64,000 nt of DNA, taken from assembly GCA_963576475.1 (NCBI GenBank), contig OY754980.1, forward strand, positions 29,054,563 through 29,118,562, in the 5' to 3' direction. This stretch comes from Molanna angustata (Eukaryota > Arthropoda > Insecta > Trichoptera > Molannidae). The position numbers were made by a program, and so were the translations under genes. Positions within the stretch are counted from its first letter, which is position 1. Every line of letters begins with the position of its first letter. The notes beneath the pieces are model-generated. The model was not told the origin of the DNA, did no database searches, and saw only the letters and a program-made list of their open reading frames with translations. Below, in pieces: positions 1 through 11,227 of this stretch.

Positions 1-460
1 GTAAAATTTATACAAATTGTTTTATTTTTAATGTAATAGTATTATTTTGTTAAACTATTGTATTTTGTAACGAACGAATATTTTTTAGGTTGAGTAGTAG
101 GTATATCACCAAATCTGAACAGTGAAATTTTTTTTTACTAAATCTAATTTTACAAGAAAATGATATAACAAATTGAAATTTCAAAAACTCACGCAATATA
201 TCTAATAAATTTGTGAAAATAAACTACTTTTTATTTCAAAGATGTATCTTTTGAGGATATAATACAAGGGAAAAGATTTTAAAAATTTAATATTTAGCCT
301 ATTCTCTTAAGGTACCTACGCTTATATTGCCTGATTAGATTTTATTCGTCAAAACTTTCAAAATTAACTTTCATTTAATTTTATTAAACTTCACCTATCT
401 GCGCGTATCAACTGGAATTGAACAATAGATTTTTACATAACTTTCAAGTTGTTTTCTTTT
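1..460. other. AT-rich intergenic DNA, no gene seen
   Basis: Very AT-rich sequence with no open frame of note and no repeat family I recognise. It ends where the SINE1 copy begins. Confidence 0.6.
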
Positions 461-613
461 TGTCCTTGTAACAAGTACATATACATCCTTATACATTCCC
501 TAAATAAAGTATCAATGCTTGTGCTATAGGTGAACGAAATCGGTCGTGGTAGGATTTGAACTCGCGACCACTGAATTACTAACCCAGTGCGCTAACCGCT
601 CTGCCAGCACCTA
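461..613 (-). mobile_element. SINE1 (tRNA-Thr-like head), near full length
   Basis: Read on the minus strand, this begins with a tRNA-like head: A box TGGCAGAGCGGTTAGCGC and a B box related to GTTCGAATCC, around an anticodon loop with AGT (Thr). A non-tRNA body follows and ends in ACTTGTTACAAGGACA. The same head plus body recurs at 20096, 22602, 29015 and 57637, so this is a dispersed SINE and not a working tRNA gene. The internal A and B boxes are the expected RNA polymerase III promoter. The copy here has A-to-G type differences in the B box. Confidence 0.85.
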
Positions 614-1040
614 TCTATATAATATGATGTTCTGTATTTGAATGTTTGCTGTATAAAACAACTACGTTTGACATTATGTGTTTGATATCGGCAGTATGAA
701 TGTTAACAATCCACAGCTGACGTGAAATATTTATTTATTTATCATTTCAACGTAAAGAAAACTTTTAAAAGTGGATAATTTATATAGCGCCGTTTCCGTG
801 AAAACTCACCTTAAGGGCGCTTTGTAGCTATTAGTTTTTCATGTTAGTAAAAGCTTAAAATCTAGGTTATTGATCTTACATTAAATTAAAAATAAACATA
901 AAAACGATGTATACAATACTTAGTATATTCTATTTAATTGAATTTAATGCCATGAAACGTAGATAAGTGTCACGGAGCAGTTAATTACAGTGTTATGAAG
1001 TTGTATTCATTACATTATATTCAAATTTGGGGGGTGTTAT
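614..1040. other. AT-rich intergenic DNA, no gene seen
   Basis: No open frame or recognised repeat between the SINE1 copy and the LINE A 3' fragment. Confidence 0.5.
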
Positions 1041-1170
1041 TGTGTGGGCATGTATGAGACAATGCATGGATGTAAAGGAAGCTAGAACTGTGTGCAAAAA
1101 TAGAGGAGTATGGCGCTACGTTCTCTCTGCTTACCCCGTAAGGTATATGGCTTGATGATATGTATGTATA
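1041..1170 (+). mobile_element. LINE A, 3' terminal fragment
   Basis: This matches the last ~40 codons of the LINE A open frame (CMDVKEARTVC.., then the WRxVLSAYPV ending). It continues into the family 3' hairpin and the GATGATATGTATGTAT tail. It is 5'-truncated, as expected from incomplete target-primed reverse transcription. The same end is intact at 24035-25121. Confidence 0.8.
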
Positions 1171-1189
1171 TGTATTTATGTTTATTATT

Positions 1190-1285
1190 TCTGTTCATTC
1201 TTTTGCATTCAATAATATGTAACCTTTGAAAAAGTATTCCCTCAGAACATACTAGTCTAGTGAGGCAGTAAAATTCCAAATAGGA
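1190..1285 (+). repeat. LINE 3'-UTR fragment with CCTC..GAGG hairpin
   Basis: CCCTCAGAACATACTAGTCT followed by AGTGAGGCAG forms a degenerate version of a stem that recurs at 2217-2253, 19612-19652, 27395-28110 and 31047-31087. At 31047 it sits in the 3' UTR of a CR1-like LINE, so this is probably a decayed LINE tail. Confidence 0.5.
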
Positions 1286-1629
1286 ACAATAATTACTGTA
1301 TATGCATTAGAAAATGGCTGCATAAAAATTGTCTCTGATCAACTTTTAGAGTAAACGTTCGTTCTTCTCTGTGATTTTATTTATATATTATTAATATGGC
1401 ATTTACAAAAAAATACAGTTACAAATTTTATGAAAATAAATTAAATGAAAAACACGTTTTGGATAATTGAGTCTTTATTTTTTTGTAAACAAATCTAAAC
1501 AATGCATATGGTCTTCAAAAAATTCAAAGATTTTTTACCTTTGAATAAAAAATATTCTACCATTTACTGTTATTTTTGCTATTTGTAGGTAACTAATATT
1601 TTTGCAAAATATTGAAGTCACCTTCTACC

Positions 1630-1816
1630 TCATAAAGCCAGTTGCAGACCAAAAGCGAAGCTAAGTTAGTTTAGTTTAGCTCGCAAAGCTGAGGTCATTT
1701 TTCATACTAGCTCACATAGTTTGCGGTCTGCACACTTGTATGTAAAACGACCTCAGCTATGCGAGTTAAGCTAAACCAACTTAGCTTAGATTGTGGTCTG
1801 CAACCGGATTATGGAA
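1630..1816. mobile_element. Fold-back MITE with ~70-bp inverted arms
   Basis: The left arm from ~1635 (GTTGCAGACC, then AAGCTAAGTTAGTTTAG and GCTGAGGTC) is the imperfect reverse complement of the right arm ending ~1806. A ~35-bp loop separates them. No open frame is present. The structure is a small fold-back element or MITE. A TSD is not clear, and I did not find a second copy in this window. Confidence 0.7.
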
Positions 1817-2139
1817 GATGTCGTGATGATTTGGAAGCAAGAATACAATTAAATGGCATATTATGTTACTTAATAATTTGATTAAACAGCGCCATTTGTG
1901 GGTACTGTTTTGTATTGTATTACAAAATGTGGGATGACCACAGAGTAAGGAAATATATACAGACCTTACATTAGCTATGACTTTTGGCCAGGGGTTTGGC
2001 ACAAAAAGTATTCCAAACACACGTGTTTAAAAATAAAACTCATATAAATAACAGATACTGCAGTAAAAGTATTTGTTTTCAGAAATTTAAATCTCTTTGC
2101 TAAAACCATATCGCACCTTTATTTTCATAGTGACGCTAT

Positions 2140-2560
2140 ACAAAATTTATTTATTTTTATTTATTTATTTCATCTCAAAAATAAAATTTTGAAAATTAAT
2201 ACACAAATGTATTCAACCTCACTAGGAAAAAACCTGTATCGAGGTTAAATATAATCATATTTTTGTGAGCGACATAAATTCAGAGTAGGGTGACCATGAT
2301 AAATATAGATGAAGAAAAAATATAAAAGAAATTAAAAAAATTAAAATATAAAATAATAAGAATAACAAAAGTTAAAAATAAAAATATCACTTCAAAAAAA
2401 AACAATCCTCTGTCCATACAAACGCTTTAATAATCCCTTTAAATTGGTGTAAGGAATTACCTACATGTTTTAATATGGACAGGAAGGACATTAAACAGAA
2501 GAGGAGCCTGAAAATTATAATTTCTTTGACCAAAAGAAGTTTAAGGAGAAATTGCCATGA
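2140..2560 (-). mobile_element. LINE D-like 3' fragment (CR1-like), decayed
   Basis: On the minus strand a frameshifted C-terminus reads FGQRN..NVLPVHIKTC..FKGIIKA, parallel to FGQRHYYYLAPKIFNKIKSE in the LINE D copy at 31186-31377. An A-rich UTR follows, with the AACCTC..GAGGTT hairpin (2217-2253) and a T-rich run at 2150-2172 that is the complement of the A tail. It is 5'-truncated and frame-broken. Confidence 0.6.
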
Positions 2561-3496
2561 AGTTAAGTGAAGTGCCAGTTCTAGTAAACATTAAATAAAT
2601 ATTAAATTTTTAATTTTTATTACCAGCTATGTATTTTAGATGAGCGCCATCTATTGAATACAGAAACACCTGAAGGGCTACTCATGAAGTTGATTGCAGT
2701 AAAATTAAGATTAGCTTCAGACTTAAGCAATCTTTGAGGTTAAATAAATTAAATAATACTATAAATTTACACAACAATTCATGACAATTTCATACTAAAC
2801 GTTGATATCAACAGAATTTCATGATTAAATGTAGAGAAAGATTAATATTGGATTATGATCGAGTACTGATTTATACATTTTTAAGATTAAGGCAAGCTAA
2901 GATCGTATTAAGAATGTGTCATGAGTAGCCCTGCAGATCTCTATTTCAAATATTTACCACCGATTGGCACTATAGCGATTTGTATTTTTTCAAATTAAAT
3001 AAAAAAATCCGAAACTTTAATCCCCGATTGTGTAAAATATTTTTTTTTGTTTAGTGTCATTATGAAAATAAAGGTGCGACATGTACATTTTGATATTAGT
3101 GTTATTTTCAATTTTCATTTTGAAAATATTCAAGTACGACATATTGTTTATCACCAAAATTTGGTGGCGCTGTGTACCGCAAATTTTCGCTTATGTCATG
3201 TCTATGGATTACTGGTCTGTGGTGATGACTCAGGGAAGTATAGATACAATGATCATATTTATATACTTATGTAGTTTGGTTTTATTATTTCCTCATTCCA
3301 TATTAAATCATACATTGTCTCGTTGCACTTGTCTATACGATCTATTATCTAAGTATTTATTCCGCTTTCTTGGGTTTTGTTTCATGTTAAAGTTTTGTTA
3401 TAAGTAAATCTTTATATTTGTTTGAAATAGGTATTTTTTATTTATTTATTTATTTATTTTGATATTTTATGTAGCAGCGTTGATAATTTAATCGTT
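2561..3496. other. No recognised gene; overlapping unassigned ORFs at 3047-3407
   Basis: Two overlapping frames of 75 and 108 codons (3047-3274 and 3081-3407) show no domain, no signal and biased AT-rich composition. I treat them as chance frames. A TTTA-rich run precedes the SINE R copy. Confidence 0.45.
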
Positions 3497-3660
3497 TATT
3501 CATTCGTACCATCACGGCATGTTCCACTATGCGGGGTACCCAGCGTCAGGTGTGCACGTGCGCATTACCTACCTTATAAAATGAAGCACGACTCATGATT
3601 ATATCATCATACATTAAAAAGTACTACATTAAGAATGGGCGGTGAACTTACTTGCTTAAC
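3497..3660 (-). mobile_element. SINE R, 5'-truncated
   Basis: The 3' end of the element lies at the left: CATTCGTACCATCACGGCAT is the complement of the ATGCCGTGATGGTACGAATG tail. The body matches the copy at 52087-52383 up to the GGGCGGTGAAC segment, then stops. The head (C..GTAAGAGCCGG) is missing. Confidence 0.8.
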
Positions 3661-3715
3661 TAATAATAATAATATTTATTTTTCCATAGCAAAAAATAAA
3701 TATTATTATATTTTT

Positions 3716-4030
3716 AATTATCTCAATAGAGACGAAGTTGGAATATTTATTGTAGGAGAACCGGGAAATCAAGGCACCTACAGGGCTTACGACCTGTCAT
3801 CGGCTGGTTTACGTGATCACTTTATGCGCTTGCGCAACGTTCACCAATTATGCCTTTTTAATGAGATCCCTATCAATTCAATTTTGAAAGTTCTATATAT
3901 TGTAATACTGAAATTCTTTTCGCTTGAAAATAAGGAATTTTTACTACAGCCATCTATGGGTGAAATTATGAACAACAATCTTATTATTTTTTATTTATTT
4001 TGTTGTCACGCCATCTATTGAGAGAATTGG
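3716..4030 (+). mobile_element. T element (TIR, non-autonomous), one end preserved
   Basis: It starts with the family inverted-repeat sequence ATCTCAATAGAGACGAAG and continues with GAGAACCGGGAAATCAAGG, GGCTTACGACCTGTCATCGG and ACGTGATCACTTTATGCGC. It shares this body with 14606-14925 and 13689-14192. The 128-codon frame at 3635-4021 crosses the SINE R junction and is not a gene. Confidence 0.75.
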
Positions 4031-4173
4031 TTTTTTGTAAATAATGAAAGCTACAATTCTTATATCTGAGGTGACAATGCATTTTTCGCATAGAAGTCAC
4101 CCCTGAATTGCGCCAGACTTATAAGGTCATTTTTGTCTTATTTACCTACTTGTACCAATGTGTAAGTAATCGA

Positions 4174-4280
4174 ATATTTTTTATTATTGCATATGCGCAA
4201 ACATTGGATTTTTTTGGACTTTGACTCCCGACAGGGAAAAAAATCCAATGTTTGCGCATTATGCAATAATAAAAAATATT
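4174..4280. repeat. Long hairpin, ~42-bp arms, T-element outer ends
   Basis: Left arm 4174-4215 and right arm 4237-4280 are near-perfect inverted copies built on GCGCAAACATTGGATTTTTT. They are separated by a short loop with GACTCCCGACAGGG. The same end sequence occurs at 14885-14920 and 18230-18285 beside T elements. I infer that the two outer termini of a T element have been joined with the interior lost. Confidence 0.7.
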
Positions 4281-4759
4281 CAAATATTATTATTATTACA
4301 TAACTTAAAATACATAAATAAATAAATAAATCCATACAGGAACATAAAGTTTTTTGAACATGTAATTTATGATTTATTATAAAATAAAATAAAAATAATA
4401 TAAAATAAAATAGTTGTTGGGAAGTACCATGTGTTTTTAGTTCCTCCAATAAATCTTTGTCTATCTAACTTGGAGTAATTCCTGTTTTAAGTAAGGACAA
4501 TTTTATCACAATTTTAATAACAAGTCCACTTCAAGCTACATGATTGAAATATTGAAATGAAAAAAGAAGAATTATACTCATAGTAAGTAATGAAAAAAGT
4601 ATCCCAATTTGAAAGCAATCAATAAACAAATAAATAAGTTAACGCTTCATAGCAATGAAAGAAATATATAAAGCAACAAATAATAAACAAATCAGTATGC
4701 AATAATATAATACAAGTAATAAGTAAACACATTATAGCAGTGAAAAAATATTAACTAAA

Positions 4760-4868
4760 GATATGTTATTGTTGCCTGTTGTATTTTCGATTACCCGGCT
4801 CTTACGGGACACTCGAAAACAATAATAGGAAGAGTGGAAGCACTATTCTAGGCCGGTGTCTCACAGCC
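4760..4868 (-). mobile_element. SINE R head fragment
   Basis: This is the head segment of SINE R only (CCGGCTCTTACGGGACACTC and AGTGGAAGCACTATTCTA), the part present at 52270-52380. No tail is attached. Confidence 0.75.
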
Positions 4869-5275
4869 CATTAATTTATTTATTGCTTTATTATATTCAT
4901 AAAAAAAACATTCAGTAATTTCATTACGATACGTTTTGAATAAATATGGGATAAAGTATTTGATTTATTATTTGTTCTTAATGAGGCTACAATCTAAACG
5001 AGGTCCTTGCTCGTTATAACAATGTGGGTAATATTTCAGATCTAGTTATTTGATAGCCTTGAATCTTTATGTGTAGACACTTTGGTTTTCTGTACGGATT
5101 CGTGTATTAGCCTAATTTATGAATTCTCATGATATAGACTCATCCTGTATTTGTAAAAGGTGTGACGACGGCTTTTATGCCTCTTTATGTAATGACAATT
5201 AAGATTAAGAGTTTTTAAATTGGTATCAAGGTTACATAATATAGATATTACAATGTATGCCATAGGTAAGCTACA

Positions 5276-5510
5276 GGAAGATGAAGGTTATGAAATTGCC
5301 ATTAGGCAATAAGTCCGCCATTTGTACTAGCTATTAAGTAATGTACAATAAAGTGTTTAAATAAATAAATAAATAAGGTTAGATACATATCTCTATGCCA
5401 GAAGTAAAGTTTAAAAATCATGAAATTGAGATATTATTTATTCATTTATTTATATGTACATCTTCATGTGTAGCAAGCGCCACAAGGCAATTTCCTCCTT
5501 TCTTGGAGTC
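5276..5510. repeat. Two retroelement 3' tails with TTGCCAT..GGCAATAA hairpin
   Basis: The plus-strand tail at 5276-5380 carries ATTGCCATTAGGCAATAAG and ends in an AAAT run. A second tail at 5435-5510 is in the opposite orientation and begins with the complement of that run. The same small hairpin recurs at 12619, 28887, 47963 and at the end of SINE3 (49495), suggesting a conserved 3' recognition element. Confidence 0.5.
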
Positions 5511-5984
5511 TCTGAAGTTAAATTAATAGTATTGTACTTACCCTAAATCCATTACTTGCTTCGTATAGAGTAACTTCTACCGTCTGTTACAAAAAATACA
5601 TTCGTTAAATGTAGTTTTAACGACACCATTACATTTAAGAGATAAACAGCAGTTTAAAAAATATGTAATTGTTTTTAAAACAAATTATTTCATTTGAGAG
5701 AACATTGTATTCATTATTCATTGCTGAGGGCCGTCTTATTGCCAATTAGCTATTATTTCCATCTAACCAGGGTTTCTAGCCTAGATAAGCAATAATTAAG
5801 TACCTACCTACATGGTAAACAATTTTGTAAATTAAATATTTTTATGATACGCATTCATTGGATTTTTACTACTGTTGGGAGTCAATAATATTTATTGACA
5901 AGTCAATAATTATTTTTTGACAAGTCAATAATAAATAAATCAATAATTGGATTGATATGGTAACTCAATAGAAAGCATAATTAG
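5511..5984. other. AT-rich DNA, no gene; short AGTCAATAAT repeats
   Basis: It contains three imperfect copies of GTCAATAATNNTT around 5880-5950 and nothing else recognisable. Confidence 0.45.
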
Positions 5985-6088
5985 TTAACGTTGCGCAACG
6001 CTTAAGGTGATCGCGTATACAAATCAGCCGGCGAGGGTCGTAAGCCTCGTAGGTGCTTTGATTTCCCGGTTCTCTTATATCAACATTA
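5985..6088 (-). mobile_element. T element internal fragment
   Basis: The minus strand reads GAGAACCGGGAAATCAAAG, CACCTACGAGGCTTACGA, CGCGATCACCTTAAGCGTTG. It is collinear with the T-element body at 3755-3845. Both ends are lost. Confidence 0.7.
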
Positions 6089-6335
6089 TTTTTGTACGCC
6101 AAAAGAGATTCCCACACACTTTTGTTTTATTTATAAATGTTATAAAAACTAATGTGCATCATGTTTTGTTATATAACAAGACTTGTTTGACTCAATCTGT
6201 TGATATTATACACATCTATAATAAATAGATTGACAAATTCATATTCGAGTCTAGACTGAATGTTGGTTCGACGCTTTCAAGTGTGATTATTACATATAGC
6301 ATACATACATATAATTTCATACTATTTGTATTAAG

Positions 6336-6735
6336 GAAGTATATTTCAGTGTGATGGAATATTGGAAAAGGATAATAGAAAGAAGGATAACGACATTAAA
6401 TAGAGTGAACGGTGCATTTAGAACAATAATGGCTGACCTAATCATCTCATGGCCAGCAAACCTCTCTGTACACAAAGTCATTCCAACAAGTATGCAAGTG
6501 AGACATGGACATGGCAGAAGACGCATGAAAGTAAAATTAACGCTGTGGAAATGAGTTTGCTAAGACAATGCGTTGCAAAACAATATATGATAGGATAAAG
6601 AATGAGGATATCAAACGAGAATGTTAGATTGAAAGAGATATTGTGAGTAGAATGTAGATAAATGCTTTGCGATGGTTTGGGCATGTAGAGAGAATGAATG
6701 ATGAACGCATGACAAAGAATGTAAATGAGATTTAG
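6336..6735 (+). pseudogene. LINE A RT C-terminal remnant, decayed
   Basis: It is similar to LINE A codons from the IERRVTAGNRVNGALRPVM region to RWFGHIERMSDDRL. A deletion removes part of the YASETWTW segment (TWTWQKTHES is still visible in another frame), and there are several in-frame stops and frameshifts. No 3' tail remains: the copy stops where an oppositely oriented LINE B fragment starts. It is clearly older than the 24-kb and 32.4-kb copies. Confidence 0.7.
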
Positions 6736-6794
6736 GTGGCTGAAGTTTGCAACATACCCTGGAACAAAAGTTGCAGGATTAGATACTTCTCTCC

Positions 6795-7265
6795 TGTTAT
6801 TCATCATTATCATTATCGGCGCTACAGCCCTTTGTGGGCCCTGGCCTTTTCCAGAATCCTTCTCCAGCTCTCCTCCAGTTTTCTATTCCGATCGCCCTTA
6901 TGTCGTCTTCTGTGTCGTCCAGCCATCTTAGTTGGGGCCAGCCTCTACTTCTTCTGCCCTCTGGATTGGTATTAAGAACCTTTTTAGGGATACGATCATC
7001 ATTCATCCGGCTGACATGTCCCAACCACTGCAGTCTACGTACTTTTATGACTTGTACAATGTTGGGTTCGTCATATAATGCCTGTAGTTCATGATTATAT
7101 TGCATCCTCCAATGTCCATTATCATTTATTGGGCTAAAAATTTTTCTCATGATTTCCTTTCAAATATCAAGAGGCTGTTTTCGTCTCTTTTTGTTAAGAC
7201 CCAGCATTCAGCTACATTCACTATGATGGGTCTGAGAAGAGTTTTATAAATCAGGATCTTTTGTT
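6795..7265 (-). pseudogene. LINE B (RTE-like) C-terminal fragment
   Basis: The minus-strand frame of 117 codons (7150-6797) carries WRMQYNHELQALY, RRLQWLGHVSRM and SRGWPQLRW, the usual C-terminal block of RTE-like ORFs. Upstream, a frameshifted stretch reads LIYKTLLRPI and LTKRDENSLLIFERK, the standard YGSETWxLTK..FERK region. The 3' end is a short ATAATGATGA-type run. It is a dead fragment. Confidence 0.75.
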
Positions 7266-7880
7266 ATTATTAGACTGCTTCGTCATTTGCTTCATCTGAC
7301 ATTTTTAATTCTACAAAAATCTACATGTATTCTAGATGTACGTATTATATCTTCCCATATTATATGAATTGATATTTTTTTGCAATTGCAATCATTTCGA
7401 TGTCAAATATGTAAATTGCATAATATGTGGGCAGTCAGTGTACCTACATATTTTACTTTCATAGACTTCTAAGTATGGCCAGTCTATGACACCATCACTT
7501 TCTTGATGGCACAATAATTAATTCTTCTTCTTCTGGGTCACAATCCTAAGATTGGTCTGCACCAAACATAATTATAAACCACATTAATTATAAACCGTCA
7601 AAAACACTATATGTATTTTTATTTCTTATACAATTACAAAATAATGCTTAGTGAATCGATTCGATTTTTTTATACGGCGTTTGCTGACTAATACAAAATA
7701 ATTTTCAATTTCATTTTAATTCTCGGACAACTAGTATGTACTGTTCTTCCCCCACCACCACCAGTTCTGCTTTTGGGGACTAATAATGGCCCCTTGCAAA
7801 ACTCCGAAAGAACACATAAAGAATATACGAAGAGTCCGGAGAACTGTAAAACCTTGCAGACACTGCACTTAATGTGCCAA
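7266..7880. other. No gene seen
   Basis: AT-rich sequence. A GA/TC-poor, C-rich patch lies at 7748-7770 (complement GGTGGTGGTGGG). Any 3' UTR of the LINE E remnant at 7885-8035 (minus) would lie here, but no tail can be recognised. Confidence 0.4.
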
Positions 7881-7884
7881 AGAG

Positions 7885-8035
7885 AGATAATCATGTGGAA
7901 ACAACTGGCTCACTGCTCAGTGATAGTGAAGATAAGAGTGCACCAAATTTAAGACAGAAAGTCTTGAAAGCCCTAAAGTTGCTCTTTAGGGCTACAAGGT
8001 CCGCATGTCCATTGGGTCCAAAGAAATTCAAATAT
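7885..8035 (-). pseudogene. LINE E C-terminal fragment
   Basis: The minus strand reads GPNGHADLVALKSNFRAFKT and FGALLSSLSL before a stop. It aligns with GPIGHADIVISTNNFKAFKK and YGALLLLDSQ in the long SINE R at 12105-12347. The parallel is direct and gap-free over ~35 residues. The family is R1/Jockey-like, judging from the CCHC knuckle seen in the other copy. The 82-codon plus-strand frame at 7874 is its shadow. Confidence 0.65.
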
Positions 8036-8585
8036 AAATCAAAAATTTGTATGCATAATACCTATTTTTTACTCTGTATAAATTTTGTAGTCGTCACAAT
8101 ATACTTTCCCTTTTTATCATAAGCATTGAGTGCTTGATTGAAAATTGTTGTTTTATATATTTTGTATTGAATTAACAAAAATACTATACATTTATTGACA
8201 GATAAACACAATGAAAGAATCGGATCTTTGATCATTGATTACTGATTATATAAAATGTTCAACTTGAATGAGAAGAATTCTGTGGTCTGTACAATTAATC
8301 AAAGTTGTGGTGTGTACACAAACCATGAATAAATGGGTCATAAACCAATGTGATATATTCCGTATATACCTAGTATGTTTTGATATATAGTGTATGTTAT
8401 GATATCACAATTAATAGATATACTCGGAATGTGTTAAGTTACATAATGGAATAATTTTTCATATTCAATAATGTAGAAAGGCGGTTTTGTTGTTTTAAAA
8501 ATAACGTCTCTCAACAGTCTCAACTAATTTAGTTAATTTTTTAATGAATAATATAGGGTAAACTAAATATTGCACATAATTTTTT
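8036..8585. other. AT-rich DNA, no gene seen
   Basis: Nothing recognised. Confidence 0.45.
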
Positions 8586-8595
8586 TTTCATTTTT

Positions 8596-8704
8596 CAGTT
8601 GGTTAGGTTAGGTTGGTTAGGTCCCGGTGGAGATCTGTAAGACGATAAATGTGACAACTTGTTATTGGGTGCGTGTTAAATTAATATTTGACAGAGTACC
8701 TGTT
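8596..8704 (+). mobile_element. SINE2 3' part preceded by TTAGG-like run
   Basis: GGTTAGGTTAGGTTGGTTAG (8599-8618) contains TTAGG units, the insect telomere pentamer, but is too short to call telomeric. From CCCGGTGGAGATCTGTAAG the sequence is the SINE2 body, ending in the GTTGCCCGAG region. The tRNA-like head is missing. Confidence 0.6.
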
Positions 8705-8751
8705 AGTTGCCCGAGACGTACTTAATATAAAATAAAATATATTTATTATAT

Positions 8752-9305
8752 ACATACATACATACATACCATCACGCCATATCCCTTACGGGGTAAGCAA
8801 AGAGAACCGAGCGCCATACTCCTCTATTTTTGCATGCACACATTCCTAGCTTCCTTTTCATTCCTAGCTCGCCGATTTATCAAGCTTCTTATATTTCCTT
8901 CTTTCAAAATATCATTAACATGGTCATGCCATCCCTTTCTGGGGCGGCCCCTGCTATTCATTCCATCTCTTACACCCATGTATATTTTTTTTGTCAGTCA
9001 TTCATCATTCATTCTATCAATTTGTCTAAACCACCTCAAGGAATTCACTTTCATTTTACTTATAATACTCTTCTTTATCTTGCATTCTCTCCTTATGTCC
9101 TCATTTTTCATTGTATCATATATTGTTCTATTACATACTCTTCTTAGTGATCTCATTTCCACAGCATTTATTCTACCTTCATACGTCTTTTTCTATGTCC
9201 ATATTTCACTGGCATATATCAAAGTAGGCACTACAATATTGCATTATTTACGGCAATTTTGGCTTCCTTTGAGATGCTTGGATCGGACATTACTGGTCTG
9301 AGCAC
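8752..9305 (-). pseudogene. LINE A, 5'-truncated, frame-broken
   Basis: The left end is the complement of the LINE A tail (ACATACATACATACC followed by ATCACGCCAT). Minus-strand sequence runs through the whole LINE A C-terminus from the IHNA..PTLTYAS region to SAYPV. Frameshifts interrupt it. The plus-strand frames at 8830-9301 are shadows. Confidence 0.8.
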
Positions 9306-10570
9306 TCAGACTAAGACCAAATCTATTTATAATAGTTTAAATTTTATGAAAGATTTATAATCGATTAAAATGATATGAGTACCTAACATTAATTTTGGTT
9401 TTTCTCTCATAGTTTCATTTATAATTTTATCCCTTAGTATATGATGGTAATATAATATATGATTGCATAACAATATGACGAGGGAATTCATGTTTATGAA
9501 ATTTCTCATAGTATAATATTCGGAAGACAAGTTAAAGACATGGGTTTTTAACAAGGTTGACAATTCGCACCATTAATTCACATTACCTGCGGTAGGTATT
9601 TGCGGACTTATCAAAAGTCAGGGCCGTCATTTAAATCAATTTATATAATTTTATTTTGTTATCTTTGTGTTACTTTTCGTGAAATTTTGTTTATTAAATG
9701 TCAATCAATTATTTATTTTATTTGATGTAGAAAACTAATATTAACTATCATGATTGGAACAGTTGATTATTTAAACACAGGAAATAACTATAATTAATTA
9801 TAATAATTGTGAGATGAGAAATAGAATTTTTAATTATCTCAAAAGCATTGTAAGTTTTCGTAAAGTAATTTATTGATTAATGTTTTGTCTGTATTTTTTA
9901 TCTATTTTTTTTAATTCAGTTTTTAAATGTTAGGTAATTGCCTTTTTCAACTCCAATGGAATCAAATTGAATTATTTGACTCCAAGGAATTGAAAATATT
10001 GACTTGTCTATAAATTTACGATTTAATTTAACAACGAGCGTAAAGGCTCAATAATCCATAGCTTTTTCGTTTGAGATGTTGGAATCATACAAAAATATAT
10101 TGGATATAATATAACTGATTCTCTAAACTGATTAAAAAATCAAAGTAAAAAAAAAGCAATTTTTTTTTAATAAATATTTTTTTAACATATTTTTATTTTT
10201 GCGGAGTAGGGACAGGAAGGAATTTGAGGAGAGAAGTAAGAATTGTTTCAAGAATTACGATAAACGTCAATATTGCTTTAGTAATCAAATGTTTTAATTT
10301 TGTGGATTTATCTAAACGTGATCGCGCAGAAGTCAAAATTCGACCATAATAGCTTTCTGCACTCCTTTTTAGAATGTCCTATTCTGATTCGTCTAAAAAT
10401 ATCCGTCTGAATTTTAGTTTTTATGAGAAATGTCAAAAAGTTGACTGCATTTATACGGGACTTATTACGTCACACCGCGCGGATAAAATCCTTTTATCCA
10501 CGGTATAGCCCGTTGGTTTATACGTTTTCGTACTCTGAAACGAATCAGAGTAGGACATACAATAAACTTA
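9306..10570. other. AT-rich DNA, no gene seen
   Basis: No open frame with coding character and no repeat family recognised. A slightly GC-richer patch at 10460-10530 has no homology I can name. Confidence 0.45.
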
Positions 10571-10890
10571 TTTATTTATTTATTTAGTTTATTTGGGACA
10601 ATAACAGCATTATTAACTTATATGAACATAAAACAATGAGTAATTAATCAAGGCCAAAAAAACTGTCCACAGTTGATTCTGAAAAAAGATTAATATTATA
10701 TACTAAAAACTAAAAAAAAAATATATGAGTTAAAAAAGAAAGGAAAGTGGAGGATAGTGAGAGGTAGAGCAACTGATGGTATGTCACAACACCTTTCGTC
10801 ATTAGGATATCCGTCCGCACTCGCACTTATGTCAAATCTCATACTCCTCTGTGCGCGCAGTTTGCTTAAAAAGGCTTCCATAGTATTCGC
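10571..10890 (-). mobile_element. Unclassified LINE 3' end (minus)
   Basis: It begins with TTTATTTATTTA, the complement of an AAAT tail. The 61-codon minus frame (10881-10696) starts near MEAFLSKLRAQRSMRFD. Layout and tail match the LINE tails at 26165 and 17000, but I cannot place it in a clade. Confidence 0.35.
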
Positions 10891-11070
10891 TTCACGTATT
10901 GATATATAGATGAGTCAATAAACTAGGTATTGTAAATTCTGCAAATACTTCAGCAGAGTTCATTCTTTCTGAGATTAGTACGGAATTTGTATCTATGTAA
11001 TTACATTCTATCATTTTGTTGATGTTTCATAAAATATCTGTTGGTGGTTTGGTTGAGGTCCATTTAGCCT

Positions 11071-11227
11071 TTTTGGGGAGATGAGAATGGTGTGTGTGTG
11101 TGCAAGGATAGACGCATGTGTCGTGGTGTGTCATGTGTCCTTTTATAAGGTGGTGCTCACTCGCACACCTGTCAATGGTTACCCCACATTTTGGGATATG
11201 ACGTTATGGTATGAATGCACGAATAAA
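11071..11227 (+). mobile_element. SINE R 3' part
   Basis: It is in plus orientation, from CCTTTTTGGGGAGATGAGAA to the end: CCTTTTATAAGG, GGTTACCCCACATTTTGGGA, then TATGACGTTATGGTATGAAT. The hairpin CCCCACAtttTGGGA before the tail is the element's conserved 3' feature. The 5' part is missing, replaced by a TTTCATAAAATATCTGTTGG stretch that also flanks the 33-bp array region at ~14940. Confidence 0.75.

Noticed and set aside
8599..8618. Telomeric (TTAGG)n tract
   Set aside because: Only two or three imperfect units; more likely the edge of a SINE2 fragment.
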